A stretch of 64,000 nucleotides of DNA from Caldithrix abyssi DSM 13497 (GTDB lineage: Bacteria > Calditrichota > Calditrichia > Calditrichales > Calditrichaceae). The notes beneath the pieces were generated by a model, which saw only the letters and a program-made list of their open reading frames with translations, was not told the origin of the DNA and ran no database searches. The DNA is taken from assembly GCF_001886815.1 (NCBI RefSeq), contig NZ_CP018099.1, positions 1,610,501 to 1,674,500 on the forward strand, given 5' to 3'. A program made the translations under genes and the position numbers. How positions within the stretch are numbered: the stretch's first letter is position 1; the number at the start of each line of letters is the position of its first letter. Below, one piece after another: positions 28,676-37,248 of this stretch.

Positions 28676-28714
28676 TCCCTCTCTCCCACTTTGTGGGGAT
28701 TAAGGGGGCGGGGA
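28676..28714. repeat. Palindromic intergenic repeat, copy 6 (partial)
   Basis: A shortened variant like copy 4 (CCCTCTCTCCCACTTTGTGG, then GATTAAGGGGGCGGGG). It ends eight bases from the stop codon of the NRPS gene that ends at 28722. Confidence 0.65.
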
Positions 28715-28721
28715 AACACCC

Positions 28722-31700
28722 CTACCGCAGTTGATCCTTCTTCATTTTTCTTCTCTCTCTGGCCACACGCTTAATCTGCGGCGCGGCTTTGGCCGGTTGT
28801 TGTTTTGCTTTTTCCACCTCTTCGGCCAGCCCTGCAACGGTCGGTTTTTCAAACAGTTTGATTAACGGCATTTCAACGCCAAAGGTTGTGCGCAGTCGCG
28901 ACATAAATTGCGTGGCCAGTAGCGAATGGCCGCCCAGTTCAAAAAAGTTGTCGTGGATGCCCACTTTTTCGATATTCAGCAGTTCGCCGACAATTTGCGT
29001 CAATTTTTCTTCCACATCGTTACGCGGCGCAATGTATTCCGCCTGAACGGCCGAACGATCCAATTGCGGTTTGGGCAGCGCCCTGCGGTCGATTTTGCCG
29101 TTGGGCGTTAGCGGCATGGCATCCAGAAAAACATAAGCCGAAGGCACCATGTAGTCAGGCAGTTCTTTACTTATCTGATCGCGAATCTGACTGATTTCGG
29201 GCTGAGGTTCATCGCACACCAGATAGGCCACCAATCGTTTGTCTCCGGGAATGTCTTCGCGAGCCATGACCACCACATCTTTAACCTGCGGCACTTCGCG
29301 CAGTACGGCTTCGATTTCGCCCAGTTCGATGCGGAAACCGCGTACCTTCACCTGCAAGTCGATGCGTCCTAAAAATTGGATGTTGCCGTCTTCCTGGTAG
29401 CGAACCAGATCGCCGGTGCGGTACAGGCGGTCGCCCTGTCGTCCGCTGAAGGGATCAGGCACAAATTTTTCAGCAGTGAGGTCGGCGCGGTTTAGATAAC
29501 CGCGCGCCAGACCAACACCGCCAACGCATAGTTCCCCGGGAACTCCCACAGGGACAGGTAGCAAGTTTTGATCCAGTATGTAAAGTTCAAAGTTGCCAAT
29601 GGGTTTGCCGATCGGCGGATCATTTTCCTGCGCCGGATCGGCATTGTACATGGAAGCGCAAACCGTGGTTTCGGTCGGCCCGTAGGCGTTGACGAACTGA
29701 CGCCCCACGCCCCAGATTTTGACCAGCTCCTGCGGACACTTTTCACCGGCGGTAATGATGGTTTTCAACGCCGGCAGTGGTTCGTGCGGAAAAACGGCCA
29801 GAACCGAAGGCGGCAGGGTAACGGTGGTTACCTCTTTTTCTTTCATCTTTTGCACCAGCAAATCGCCGGATGCCAGAATCTGGCGGTCAACCAGGATCAA
29901 TGCCGCGCCGTTTAGCAGGGCCATCACGGTCTCCCAGACAGAGGCGTCAAAGCTCAGTGACGAAAACTGCAGAATGCGGCTTTGCGCAGTAATGTTAAAG
30001 GCCTTACGCTGTTCGTTAGCAAGATTCAACAATCCGCGATGGGGCAGCAGAGTACCCTTGGGTTTGCCGGTTGAGCCCGAGGTATAAATCACATACGCCA
30101 GATTCAAGGGCGTGGTAATGTTCGGAAGATTTTCTTCCGGCTGAGGTTCAATTTGCGCCCATTGACTGTCTAAGGCCAGGGTCTGCGCCCCAAAGTTTTG
30201 CAATCGCTCCTGCAAGGGCTGTTGGGTCAGCACGATTTTAAGTTGCGAATCGTGGATCATGTACTGCAGGCGTTCGTCCGGATAGGCCGGGTCGAGCGGT
30301 AAAAAGGCTGCACCCGCTTTAAGGGCGGCCATGATGCCCACGATCATCTCCAGCGAACGTTCCAGGCAAATGCCCACACGATCGTCCGGTTTGATGTTTA
30401 ATGCGCGCAGGTAGTGGGCCAGCTTATTGGCCTTGCGGTTTAGTTCTTCGTAAGAGAGTGTTTGACCGTTGTGTTCCACGGCCAGTAATTGGGGCTGCTC
30501 CTGCGCCCATTGCTCAAACTTTTGATGCGCGCACAAATGGCGGTCAAACGGCGTTGCTGTCTGATTCCAGTCGTGCAGCAAGGTTTTCAGTTCGTCTTCG
30601 GAAAGATAATTGATTAAATCGATCGGTTGATCCGCATCTTCGGTTACGGCGCGTAAAAAGTTGAGCAGGTGCTGTTGCATGCGTCGGATGGTCGATTCTT
30701 TGAACAGGTCGGTATTGAATTCAAAATCGAAATTGAAATGGTCGCCCGCTTCGGTAACGATCAAACTCAGGTCAAACTTGGCCGAACCGGCTTCTTCTTC
30801 GGCCGAACGCATGGTCAGGCCGGGCAATTCAAAGCGCGCTTCCGGTAGGTTTTGCATGACGAACATCACCTGAAAGAGCGGCGAATGACTCATCTCGCGT
30901 TTGGTGACCAGCGCATCCACAATCTGTTCAAACGGCACGTTCTGATGGGCGTAAGCGTTCAGCGTGTTTTCACGGATTTGCTGCAGCAGTTCGCTAAATT
31001 CCAGCCGTTCGCTGAAATCGCCTTTAATGACGATGTTGTTGACGAAAAAGCCAATGAGTTTTTCCGTTTCTGAACGATTACGATTGGCGATGGGCGAACC
31101 CACCAGAATTTCATCCTGTCGGCTGTAGCGGTGCAGCAGCGACTGAAAGGCGGCCAGCAGGGTCATGAACACGGTTACATTGTTTTCCCGGCTAAGTTCT
31201 TTAATCTTTTGCGAAAGCTGCGGATCAACTTTAACAGAAATGGTTTTGCCGTTAAAGGTTTGCACGGCCGGACGCGGGAAATCGGTTGGCAGTTCCAGAA
31301 CAGGCGGATCCATGCCCAGGGTTTGTTTCCAGAAATCCAGTTCCTTTTGCAGTGTTTCGCCCTTTAACCAGTTTTGCTGCCACACGGCGTAATCCACGTA
31401 CTGAATTTCCAGCTCCGGCAGACGCGCTTCTTTGCCTTCCACAATGTGTTTGTAAAAAGTGGCAATTTCTTGCATAAAGATGCCCATGGACCAGCCGTCG
31501 GAGATGATGTGGTGCATGGTTAATAAAATAACGTGCTCCTGTTCGTTCAGGCGGATCAACTGCGCGCGGAACAGGGGACCGGTTTTTAAATCAAAGGGTT
31601 TGCGATTTTCTTCCAGCGTCAATTTTTTAAGCTGCTGCTTTTGCTCTTCTTCGGGCAGTCCGCTCAAATCGGTGACCGGCAGTTTAACCGGCTGCGCTTC

Positions 31701-34700
31701 ATGGATGACTACAAACGGTTTGCCGTTTTCGTCGTCAAAGGTGGTGCGCAGGGTTTCGTGGCGTCGCACCACCTCGCTCAAACTTTTTTCCAGCGCTTCC
31801 ACGTTCAAATCGCCAATCAGGCGTACGGCGCCCGGAATGTTGTAAAAGGAGCTGCCTGGTTGTAGCTGATCCAAAAACCACAGACGCTGCTGCGCAAAAG
31901 AGAGCGGCAACTTTCCGCTGCGGTCGGCCTTTTCGATGGGCGGCGCCTGCAACTGGCCTTCGCCGGCCTTGTACGCCTGCAGGCGCATGGAAAGCTGGCG
32001 CACGGTGGGAAAGGCAAAAATCTCCTTTAAAGGAATTTCCACATCAAAGGCATCGCGAATTCTGGAAACCAGTTGTGTGGCCAGTAAAGAATGTCCGCCC
32101 AGATCGAAAAAGTTGCTGCTTACGCCGACGCGCTCGACTTTTAAGATATCTTCCCAGATGGAAGCCAGTAATTCTTCTTCCGGCGTGGAGGGCGCCACGT
32201 ATTCTTGAGCAATGCGGTCGGCCTCTTCCGGATCGGGCAGAGCGCGGCGATTAACTTTACCGTTGGGCGTTAACGGGAATTTCTCCATCTGCACATAAGC
32301 GGCCGGCGTCATGTATTCCGGCAAATGACCTTTGATGAATTCATGAATTTCACTGCCGTCAACGGACTGGCCTTCTTCCGGAACAAAGTAGGCGACCAGG
32401 TATTTGTCGTCGGGATTGTTGCCTCTGGCCGTTACCACGGCATCCTTAACCGCCGGGTGTTTGAGAATCTGGGCTTCAATTTCGCCTAATTCAATACGAA
32501 AGCCGCGAATTTTAACCTGGAAATCGACGCGCCCGATGAATTCGATCTGTCCGTCTGGCAGGTAGCGGGCCAGATCGCCCGTTTTGTACAGCCGCGCGCC
32601 CGGCTCGCTGCTAAAAGGATCGGGTATGAATTTTTCTGCCGTTAAGTCGGGACGGCTCCAATAGCCGCGTGAAACTCCGGCGCCGCCGATGTGAATTTCG
32701 CCGGGAACCCCAACCGGAACCGGTTTGAGTCGAGCGTCTAACAGGTAAATTTTGGCGTTGGCGATGGGCCTTCCGATGGGCGCGCTTACCGTATCGTTTT
32801 CATGCCGCTCATCCACCGTTCCCCAGATGGCGCCGATTGTGCCTTCTGTTGGGCCGTAACCGTTAACAAAATGGAATTTGTTTTTGAAGCGTCTGGCCAG
32901 CTCCCAGGGGCAAACGTCGCCGACTGAGATGATGGTTTCTATGGATTGCAGGCGCTCTTCGGGCAGTAAGGTTAACAGCGAAGGCGGAAAGGTGGCGGTT
33001 GTCACGCGTTTGCGGTTTAAAAAATCGACCAGTTTATCGATGGAAAGCAGCGTTTCCCGCTCGATCATTTGCACGGTTGCGCCGCCGGTCAGGGCGGAAA
33101 AAATCTCGCTGGCGGCCGCGTCAAAACTAAACGATGCTATTTGCAACATGGTCTTGCCCGGACCGAGATTAAAATCGGTTACCATGTTTTGCAAGAAGTT
33201 GATCATGCCGCGATGCTGCAGCATCACGCCCTTCGGCTTGCCGGTAGAGCCGGAGGTGTAAATAATGAACGCCAGATTTTGCGGCGCATTCACATGTTCC
33301 GGATTATCTGTGGGCTGCGCTTCGATTTGCGCTTTGTCTTTCCACAATGAGATGAGTTGCAGATTTTGTTTTGAGAAGCGGTCAAACAGGCCGTCTTCTG
33401 TAATTAACAGGCGGATACCGGAATCTTCAATCATGTAATCGATGCGTTCCTGCGGATAGTCGGGATCGATGGGCAGGTAAGCGCCGCCCGATTTTAAAAC
33501 AGCCAGGGCGGCAATGACCGTTTCCAACGAACGGTTGAGAGAAATACCCACAATGGTTTCGGGTTTAACGCCTTTCTGCCGCAGAAAGTGGGCCAGTTGA
33601 TTGGCCTTTTGATTAAGCTGCTGGTAAGTCAGCGTTTGATCCTGGAAATCAACGGCAATGGCCTGCGGCTGTTTGGCGGCCTGCGCTTCAAAAAGCTGCT
33701 GGATGGTTTTGTCCTGCGGAAAGGGCTTTTTCGTTCCGCTCCACTCGTTTAAAAGTTTTTCCTTTTCCCGGGCGTTGACCAGCTCAATATCGGCCAGTGT
33801 TTGTTGCGGATTAAAGACGATCTGTTCCATCACGCGTTCAAAATGATCGTGCAAACGTTCGATGGTTTGCCGATCAAAGCGATTGGCGTCGTAGGCGATG
33901 TCCAGCGTTAAAGTCTGTCCCGGCGCCGTAACAATGGTCAATGGGTAATTTGTCTTTTCGACGGATCGGACATCTTTAATTTGCAAAGAAGCGCTGGATT
34001 GCGAAAGAGTCTCGCTTACAGGGTAGTTTTCAAAAACCAGTAGCGCTTCAAACAAGGGCTGGGCGCCGGGAACGTCGCTCCATTTGTGGATGTTGACCAG
34101 CGGCGTGTATTCGTATTGGCGCATTTCCGCGTTTTGTAACTGCAGAGTCTGGAGCCAGTCTTTAACTTTTACTTGCTCGTCGATTTGAACGCGGATGGGA
34201 AGCGTGTTAATAAACAACCCGACCATGCCTTCGATGCCGGGAATTTCCGTTGGCCGGCCAGATACCGTGGAGCCGAAAAGCACATCGTTCTCAGAACTGT
34301 ATCGGGCAAGAATGAGCGCCAGCGCGCCCTGAAACAGGGTGTTGAGCGTAACCTGATATTCTCTGGTAAACTGTTCCGCCCGGGCGGAGAGCTCTTTGCC
34401 GTACTCTCTTCTTATTTTGGGGTATTCATTGCCAGGTCGGTCGGTTTTGCGATCGACCACCAGCGGGGTGGGCGCGTAAAAGCCGGCCAGTTTTTTTCGC
34501 CAGAAGGCTTCGGCCTTTTGCATGTCCTGCGCTTTTAACCAGGCGATGTAATCGCGGAAAGGCCGGGCTGCAGGCAGGTGTACCGCTTGATTTTTTTCGT
34601 AACCTTCATAAAGCTGAAATAGCTCTTTTAAGATAATGGCAAAGCCCCAGCCGTCAAAGAGCAGGTGGTGGTGACTCCAGAGAAAGAAGACTTCGTTTTC

Positions 34701-35093
34701 GTTTAAACGGATCAATTTTATGCGCATCAGGGGCGCTTCGTTCAGATCAAATCCCTTTTGACGCTCCGTGTCGATTAGCGCGTCGATTTGAGCCTTTTGT
34801 TGATCTTTGGGCAGGTTGCTCCAATCCTGCACGTCAAAGGGCAGCTCAACTTCGTGATAAACGACCTGCAGGGGCTCTTCCAGGTCTTCCCAGACAAACG
34901 CGCTGCGCAGTACATCGTGCCTTTGCAGTAAGGCATCCCAGGCCTTTTTAAATGCCTCGATATTCAAATTGCCCACAAACGTGCAGGCCAGCTGTTCGGT
35001 GTAAACTTCGCTTTCTGGAGCAAAAAGCGTGTGAAACAGCATTCCTTGCTGCATAGGAGAAAGCGGGTAGATGTCTTTAATGTTTTCGCTCAT
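28722..35093 (-). CDS. NRPS, two modules C-A-PCP-C-A-PCP
   Basis: The protein is about 2123 residues. I prefer the ATG at 35093 because AAGGA sits 11 bases upstream; the ATG at 35105 has AAAGG directly against it. It opens with 'IKDIYPLSPMQQGMLFH', the acceptor/condensation type that follows a synthetase ending in an epimerase, with active site 'HHHLLFDGWG'. Carrier serines lie near 1001 and 2056 and the second condensation domain begins near 1062. Hand-read pockets are DASTIVGIGK (no match I know) and DAWTIAAVCK (Phe). It ends in a strongly basic tail ('RVARERRKMKKDQLR') that may dock with the acidic N-terminus of the four-module synthetase. It has no epimerase or thioesterase. It acts after the synthetase encoded at 37249-45147. 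Confidence 0.96.
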   Translation of the reverse strand: MSENIKDIYPLSPMQQGMLFHTLFAPESEVYTEQLACTFVGNLNIEAFKKAWDALLQRHDVLRSAFVWEDLEEPLQVVYHEVELPFDVQDWSNLPKDQQKAQIDALIDTERQKGFDLNEAPLMRIKLIRLNENEVFFLWSHHHLLFDGWGFAIILKELFQLYEGYEKNQAVHLPAARPFRDYIAWLKAQDMQKAEAFWRKKLAGFYAPTPLVVDRKTDRPGNEYPKIRREYGKELSARAEQFTREYQVTLNTLFQGALALILARYSSENDVLFGSTVSGRPTEIPGIEGMVGLFINTLPIRVQIDEQVKVKDWLQTLQLQNAEMRQYEYTPLVNIHKWSDVPGAQPLFEALLVFENYPVSETLSQSSASLQIKDVRSVEKTNYPLTIVTAPGQTLTLDIAYDANRFDRQTIERLHDHFERVMEQIVFNPQQTLADIELVNAREKEKLLNEWSGTKKPFPQDKTIQQLFEAQAAKQPQAIAVDFQDQTLTYQQLNQKANQLAHFLRQKGVKPETIVGISLNRSLETVIAALAVLKSGGAYLPIDPDYPQERIDYMIEDSGIRLLITEDGLFDRFSKQNLQLISLWKDKAQIEAQPTDNPEHVNAPQNLAFIIYTSGSTGKPKGVMLQHRGMINFLQNMVTDFNLGPGKTMLQIASFSFDAAASEIFSALTGGATVQMIERETLLSIDKLVDFLNRKRVTTATFPPSLLTLLPEERLQSIETIISVGDVCPWELARRFKNKFHFVNGYGPTEGTIGAIWGTVDERHENDTVSAPIGRPIANAKIYLLDARLKPVPVGVPGEIHIGGAGVSRGYWSRPDLTAEKFIPDPFSSEPGARLYKTGDLARYLPDGQIEFIGRVDFQVKIRGFRIELGEIEAQILKHPAVKDAVVTARGNNPDDKYLVAYFVPEEGQSVDGSEIHEFIKGHLPEYMTPAAYVQMEKFPLTPNGKVNRRALPDPEEADRIAQEYVAPSTPEEELLASIWEDILKVERVGVSSNFFDLGGHSLLATQLVSRIRDAFDVEIPLKEIFAFPTVRQLSMRLQAYKAGEGQLQAPPIEKADRSGKLPLSFAQQRLWFLDQLQPGSSFYNIPGAVRLIGDLNVEALEKSLSEVVRRHETLRTTFDDENGKPFVVIHEAQPVKLPVTDLSGLPEEEQKQQLKKLTLEENRKPFDLKTGPLFRAQLIRLNEQEHVILLTMHHIISDGWSMGIFMQEIATFYKHIVEGKEARLPELEIQYVDYAVWQQNWLKGETLQKELDFWKQTLGMDPPVLELPTDFPRPAVQTFNGKTISVKVDPQLSQKIKELSRENNVTVFMTLLAAFQSLLHRYSRQDEILVGSPIANRNRSETEKLIGFFVNNIVIKGDFSERLEFSELLQQIRENTLNAYAHQNVPFEQIVDALVTKREMSHSPLFQVMFVMQNLPEARFELPGLTMRSAEEEAGSAKFDLSLIVTEAGDHFNFDFEFNTDLFKESTIRRMQQHLLNFLRAVTEDADQPIDLINYLSEDELKTLLHDWNQTATPFDRHLCAHQKFEQWAQEQPQLLAVEHNGQTLSYEELNRKANKLAHYLRALNIKPDDRVGICLERSLEMIVGIMAALKAGAAFLPLDPAYPDERLQYMIHDSQLKIVLTQQPLQERLQNFGAQTLALDSQWAQIEPQPEENLPNITTPLNLAYVIYTSGSTGKPKGTLLPHRGLLNLANEQRKAFNITAQSRILQFSSLSFDASVWETVMALLNGAALILVDRQILASGDLLVQKMKEKEVTTVTLPPSVLAVFPHEPLPALKTIITAGEKCPQELVKIWGVGRQFVNAYGPTETTVCASMYNADPAQENDPPIGKPIGNFELYILDQNLLPVPVGVPGELCVGGVGLARGYLNRADLTAEKFVPDPFSGRQGDRLYRTGDLVRYQEDGNIQFLGRIDLQVKVRGFRIELGEIEAVLREVPQVKDVVVMAREDIPGDKRLVAYLVCDEPQPEISQIRDQISKELPDYMVPSAYVFLDAMPLTPNGKIDRRALPKPQLDRSAVQAEYIAPRNDVEEKLTQIVGELLNIEKVGIHDNFFELGGHSLLATQFMSRLRTTFGVEMPLIKLFEKPTVAGLAEEVEKAKQQPAKAAPQIKRVARERRKMKKDQLR

Positions 35094-35131
35094 CTGAACT
35101 GCCATCCTTTTTTTCAGAATATTTATGTTAA

Positions 35132-35166
35132 AAAGTTCAGGCTCTTCTCTTAAGAACCTGAACTTT
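35132..35166 (-). terminator. Rho-independent terminator of the T9SS-cargo gene
   Basis: A 10-bp perfect stem (35132-35141 and 35157-35166, AAAGTTCAGG / CCTGAACTTT) has an AAGAG-rich loop. On the minus strand it is followed by TTTTTAAC. It lies 74 bases past the stop codon at 35240 and 27 bases before the 35105 start codon of the next NRPS. Confidence 0.8.
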
Positions 35167-35239
35167 CCATTTTAAATCAGAAATAACATTCGCAAGTTTG
35201 AAAACAAATTTTTAACAGCCCACCAAAATTTCTGTTTTT

Positions 35240-37168
35240 TCAGCGCACCAGTACCATCTTTTTGATGACCATAGTGTTTTCGGCCGAAATCCGATAAAGA
35301 TAAATGCCGGCAGGCCAGCGGGCGGCGTCAACTTTCACCGTATGAAAACCGGCGGACAGGCCGCTCAGCCGTTTGCTGAAAACGCGCTGACCAAGGATAT
35401 TAAAGATTTCGATTTGAACATCGCTCGATTTGGTCAGGCCAAAGGCCAGATGGGTTGACGGATTAAACGGGTTCGGAAAATTTTGCAGCACGGTAAATTG
35501 ATCGGGAATGGCCGTCGAACGCAGATCGAGAGCGCTGGTTCCGCTCACGCGGATGGTAATGGTGTCCTGATCGCTGGCGCCGCTGTCGTCCGTCAGGGTG
35601 GTGAACAGATAAAAATCACCGTTTATTTCGTGGGAGTAAATGGTCAGCGTATCGGTCGTCTGGTCGTAGGCGTAGCTGATGGCCGGATCATTGACCGAAA
35701 AGCTCCAGGTCAGCAGCGAATCGGGCGTATCCACATCGTAGGCGTAATCCATCATGTACAGTTTGGTCGAATCGTTGGTGGTCATATTAATCACATCTGG
35801 CAGATTGACGATTTCCGGAGGATCGTTGCGATTGTCAACAGTTACGAAAACCGTGGCTGTATCGCGTCCGCCGTTGCCATCGGTTACCACATATTCAAAA
35901 GAATCGGTGCCGTGGAAATCGACGTTCGGCGTGTAAGTAACCATGCTGTCGTTATCAATAACGACCGTTCCGTTGTTCGTGGTTAAAATGCGGTCGATAT
36001 GTAGCGAGTCGTTGTCTGCGTCGCTGTCATTGGCGGTCAGATTGATGGAAACGCTTTGTTCTTCGATGGTATTGCTGCTATCATTGACGGCGACCGGTAT
36101 TTGATTGTCTCCCAACATCGTAAAGGTTCCAGTGGTGGTGTCCGATTTTCCGCCCTCGTCGGTTACGATGAAGGTGATGGTTTCTGTGCCGTTCCAGTTA
36201 GGATTGGGCGTTGAAACCTGCGCCTGGTTGCTGTCCTGGATAGTGACGATCAGATCGATGGTTTCCGTGGTCCAGATCAACAGGGTGTCGGGCGTAAGGT
36301 CGTCAAACACGTAACTGTTCAGATCAATAACCGCAAAAGATTCGCCTTCGTTGATGGTTTGCCCGGTGATGGGCGAGGCCACCGGCGGATCGTTTTCCTG
36401 ATCGGGAGAAATGCCCGGTTGCAGATGAAAATGGAACCAGTGGTTAAATTTGCCTTTTGTATGGTAATCGCCATCGCCTCCAACCAGCGAGCTCCAGGGC
36501 CAGCTGGCAAAAGTACCGCCAACATCCCTGGTAAAACCGTATTCATCGTCCCAGTAAATATCGCTTTCCCATTGACCGTCAACCGAATAGCCCAGAATGT
36601 TGATGTCCGTTGGGAAATTGAGCGAATCTAACGGCAGACGAAGTTCGTAATATCCGTCGATGTAATTCAAATTAGCCAGGGAAGTGTCAATGTCGCCTCT
36701 AAAAAACCATCGAGCTGAGTCGCTGTCGTAGTAGTAAAAGGAAGCGTAAACCGAGTCCTTTTTGTAATAGCGTGGAATGATTCTGTAATCGGCAAAGAAT
36801 GGTAATTCCCAGCTTTGTTCATCAAACCACCAGGGCTGTGAGGTATTGATCTGGATGAAATAAGAACCGGTCTGGTCGGTGCCCAGCCCTGATTTTGGAT
36901 TGTCAGGATGGGGATCGGTGTCGATGTACCAGAACGAATCGTAACGACCGCGCGCCGTATCGTTCGGCGTCGCTAAAAAGGGGCTGGATAATCCCAGGTA
37001 AAGGTACTGATCATCCCAGGTGCAATAGGCCAAAACGGTATCGGTGCTGGTTATAAAATCTTCGTCCGGCGCAAAGGCATTTTGCCCGTTAAACGGTAGC
37101 GTATGGTAGGTGGTGGCCAGAATAGCTGTGGCCAGACCTAATATTAAAATGACAATCCTTGTTTTCAT
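35240..37168 (-). CDS. Secreted T9SS type A protein with CBM9/DOMON-like and Ig-like domains, between NRPS genes
   Basis: With the ATG at 37168 (GGAGG nine bases upstream) the protein is 642 residues. It begins with the signal peptide MKTRIVILILGLATAILATT. The first 220 residues resemble a carbohydrate-binding family 9/DOMON fold ('VLAYCTWDDQYLYLGLS', 'YDSFWYIDTDPHPDNPKSGL'). Then come cadherin-like or tandem-Ig units: 'NSYVFDDLTPDTLLIWT', 'NDSSNTIEEQSVSINLTAND', 'TYTPNVDFHGTDSFEYVVTD'. It ends in a T9SS sorting domain ('QNFPNPFNPSTHLAFGL', 'WPAGIYLYRISA'). It is thus an exported surface or secreted protein. It has no domain linked to peptide synthesis and carries its own promoter-like sequence and terminator. 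It looks like an independent transcription unit lodged between two NRPS genes. Confidence 0.9.
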   Translation of the reverse strand: MKTRIVILILGLATAILATTYHTLPFNGQNAFAPDEDFITSTDTVLAYCTWDDQYLYLGLSSPFLATPNDTARGRYDSFWYIDTDPHPDNPKSGLGTDQTGSYFIQINTSQPWWFDEQSWELPFFADYRIIPRYYKKDSVYASFYYYDSDSARWFFRGDIDTSLANLNYIDGYYELRLPLDSLNFPTDINILGYSVDGQWESDIYWDDEYGFTRDVGGTFASWPWSSLVGGDGDYHTKGKFNHWFHFHLQPGISPDQENDPPVASPITGQTINEGESFAVIDLNSYVFDDLTPDTLLIWTTETIDLIVTIQDSNQAQVSTPNPNWNGTETITFIVTDEGGKSDTTTGTFTMLGDNQIPVAVNDSSNTIEEQSVSINLTANDSDADNDSLHIDRILTTNNGTVVIDNDSMVTYTPNVDFHGTDSFEYVVTDGNGGRDTATVFVTVDNRNDPPEIVNLPDVINMTTNDSTKLYMMDYAYDVDTPDSLLTWSFSVNDPAISYAYDQTTDTLTIYSHEINGDFYLFTTLTDDSGASDQDTITIRVSGTSALDLRSTAIPDQFTVLQNFPNPFNPSTHLAFGLTKSSDVQIEIFNILGQRVFSKRLSGLSAGFHTVKVDAARWPAGIYLYRISAENTMVIKKMVLVR

Positions 37169-37198
37169 AATGTAAGGCCTCCGCATAATGTTTTTTTT

Positions 37199-37207
37199 AT
37201 TATAGCA
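37199..37207 (-). promoter_or_regulatory. Extended -10 promoter for the T9SS-cargo gene
   Basis: On the minus strand the sequence is TGCTATAAT, a perfect TATAAT with the TG extension, 31 bases upstream of the start codon at 37168. The -35 region is weak (CACTTT at 17-bp spacing), as is usual for extended -10 promoters. It lies between the preceding NRPS stop (37249) and the gene it would serve. Confidence 0.55.
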
Positions 37208-37248
37208 TAAATCCTTTTAAAAAAGTGTGATTAAGTTGCAATATCGGC

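Noticed and set aside
27584-28714. CRISPR-like array of repeats
   Set aside because: Unit spacing is irregular (129, 197 and about 100 bases), the 'spacers' share sequence between copies, and no cas genes are present. It is a palindromic intergenic repeat family.
28573-28719. Longer N-terminus for the DUF559 protein starting at 28719
   Set aside because: The extra 49 residues are translation of the palindromic repeat and lack similarity to the family; the ATG at 28572 begins the conserved region.
37169-37186. Start codon at 37186 for the T9SS-cargo protein
   Set aside because: It would put six residues (MRRPYI) before a standard signal peptide and lies upstream of the clear GGAGG that serves the ATG at 37168.
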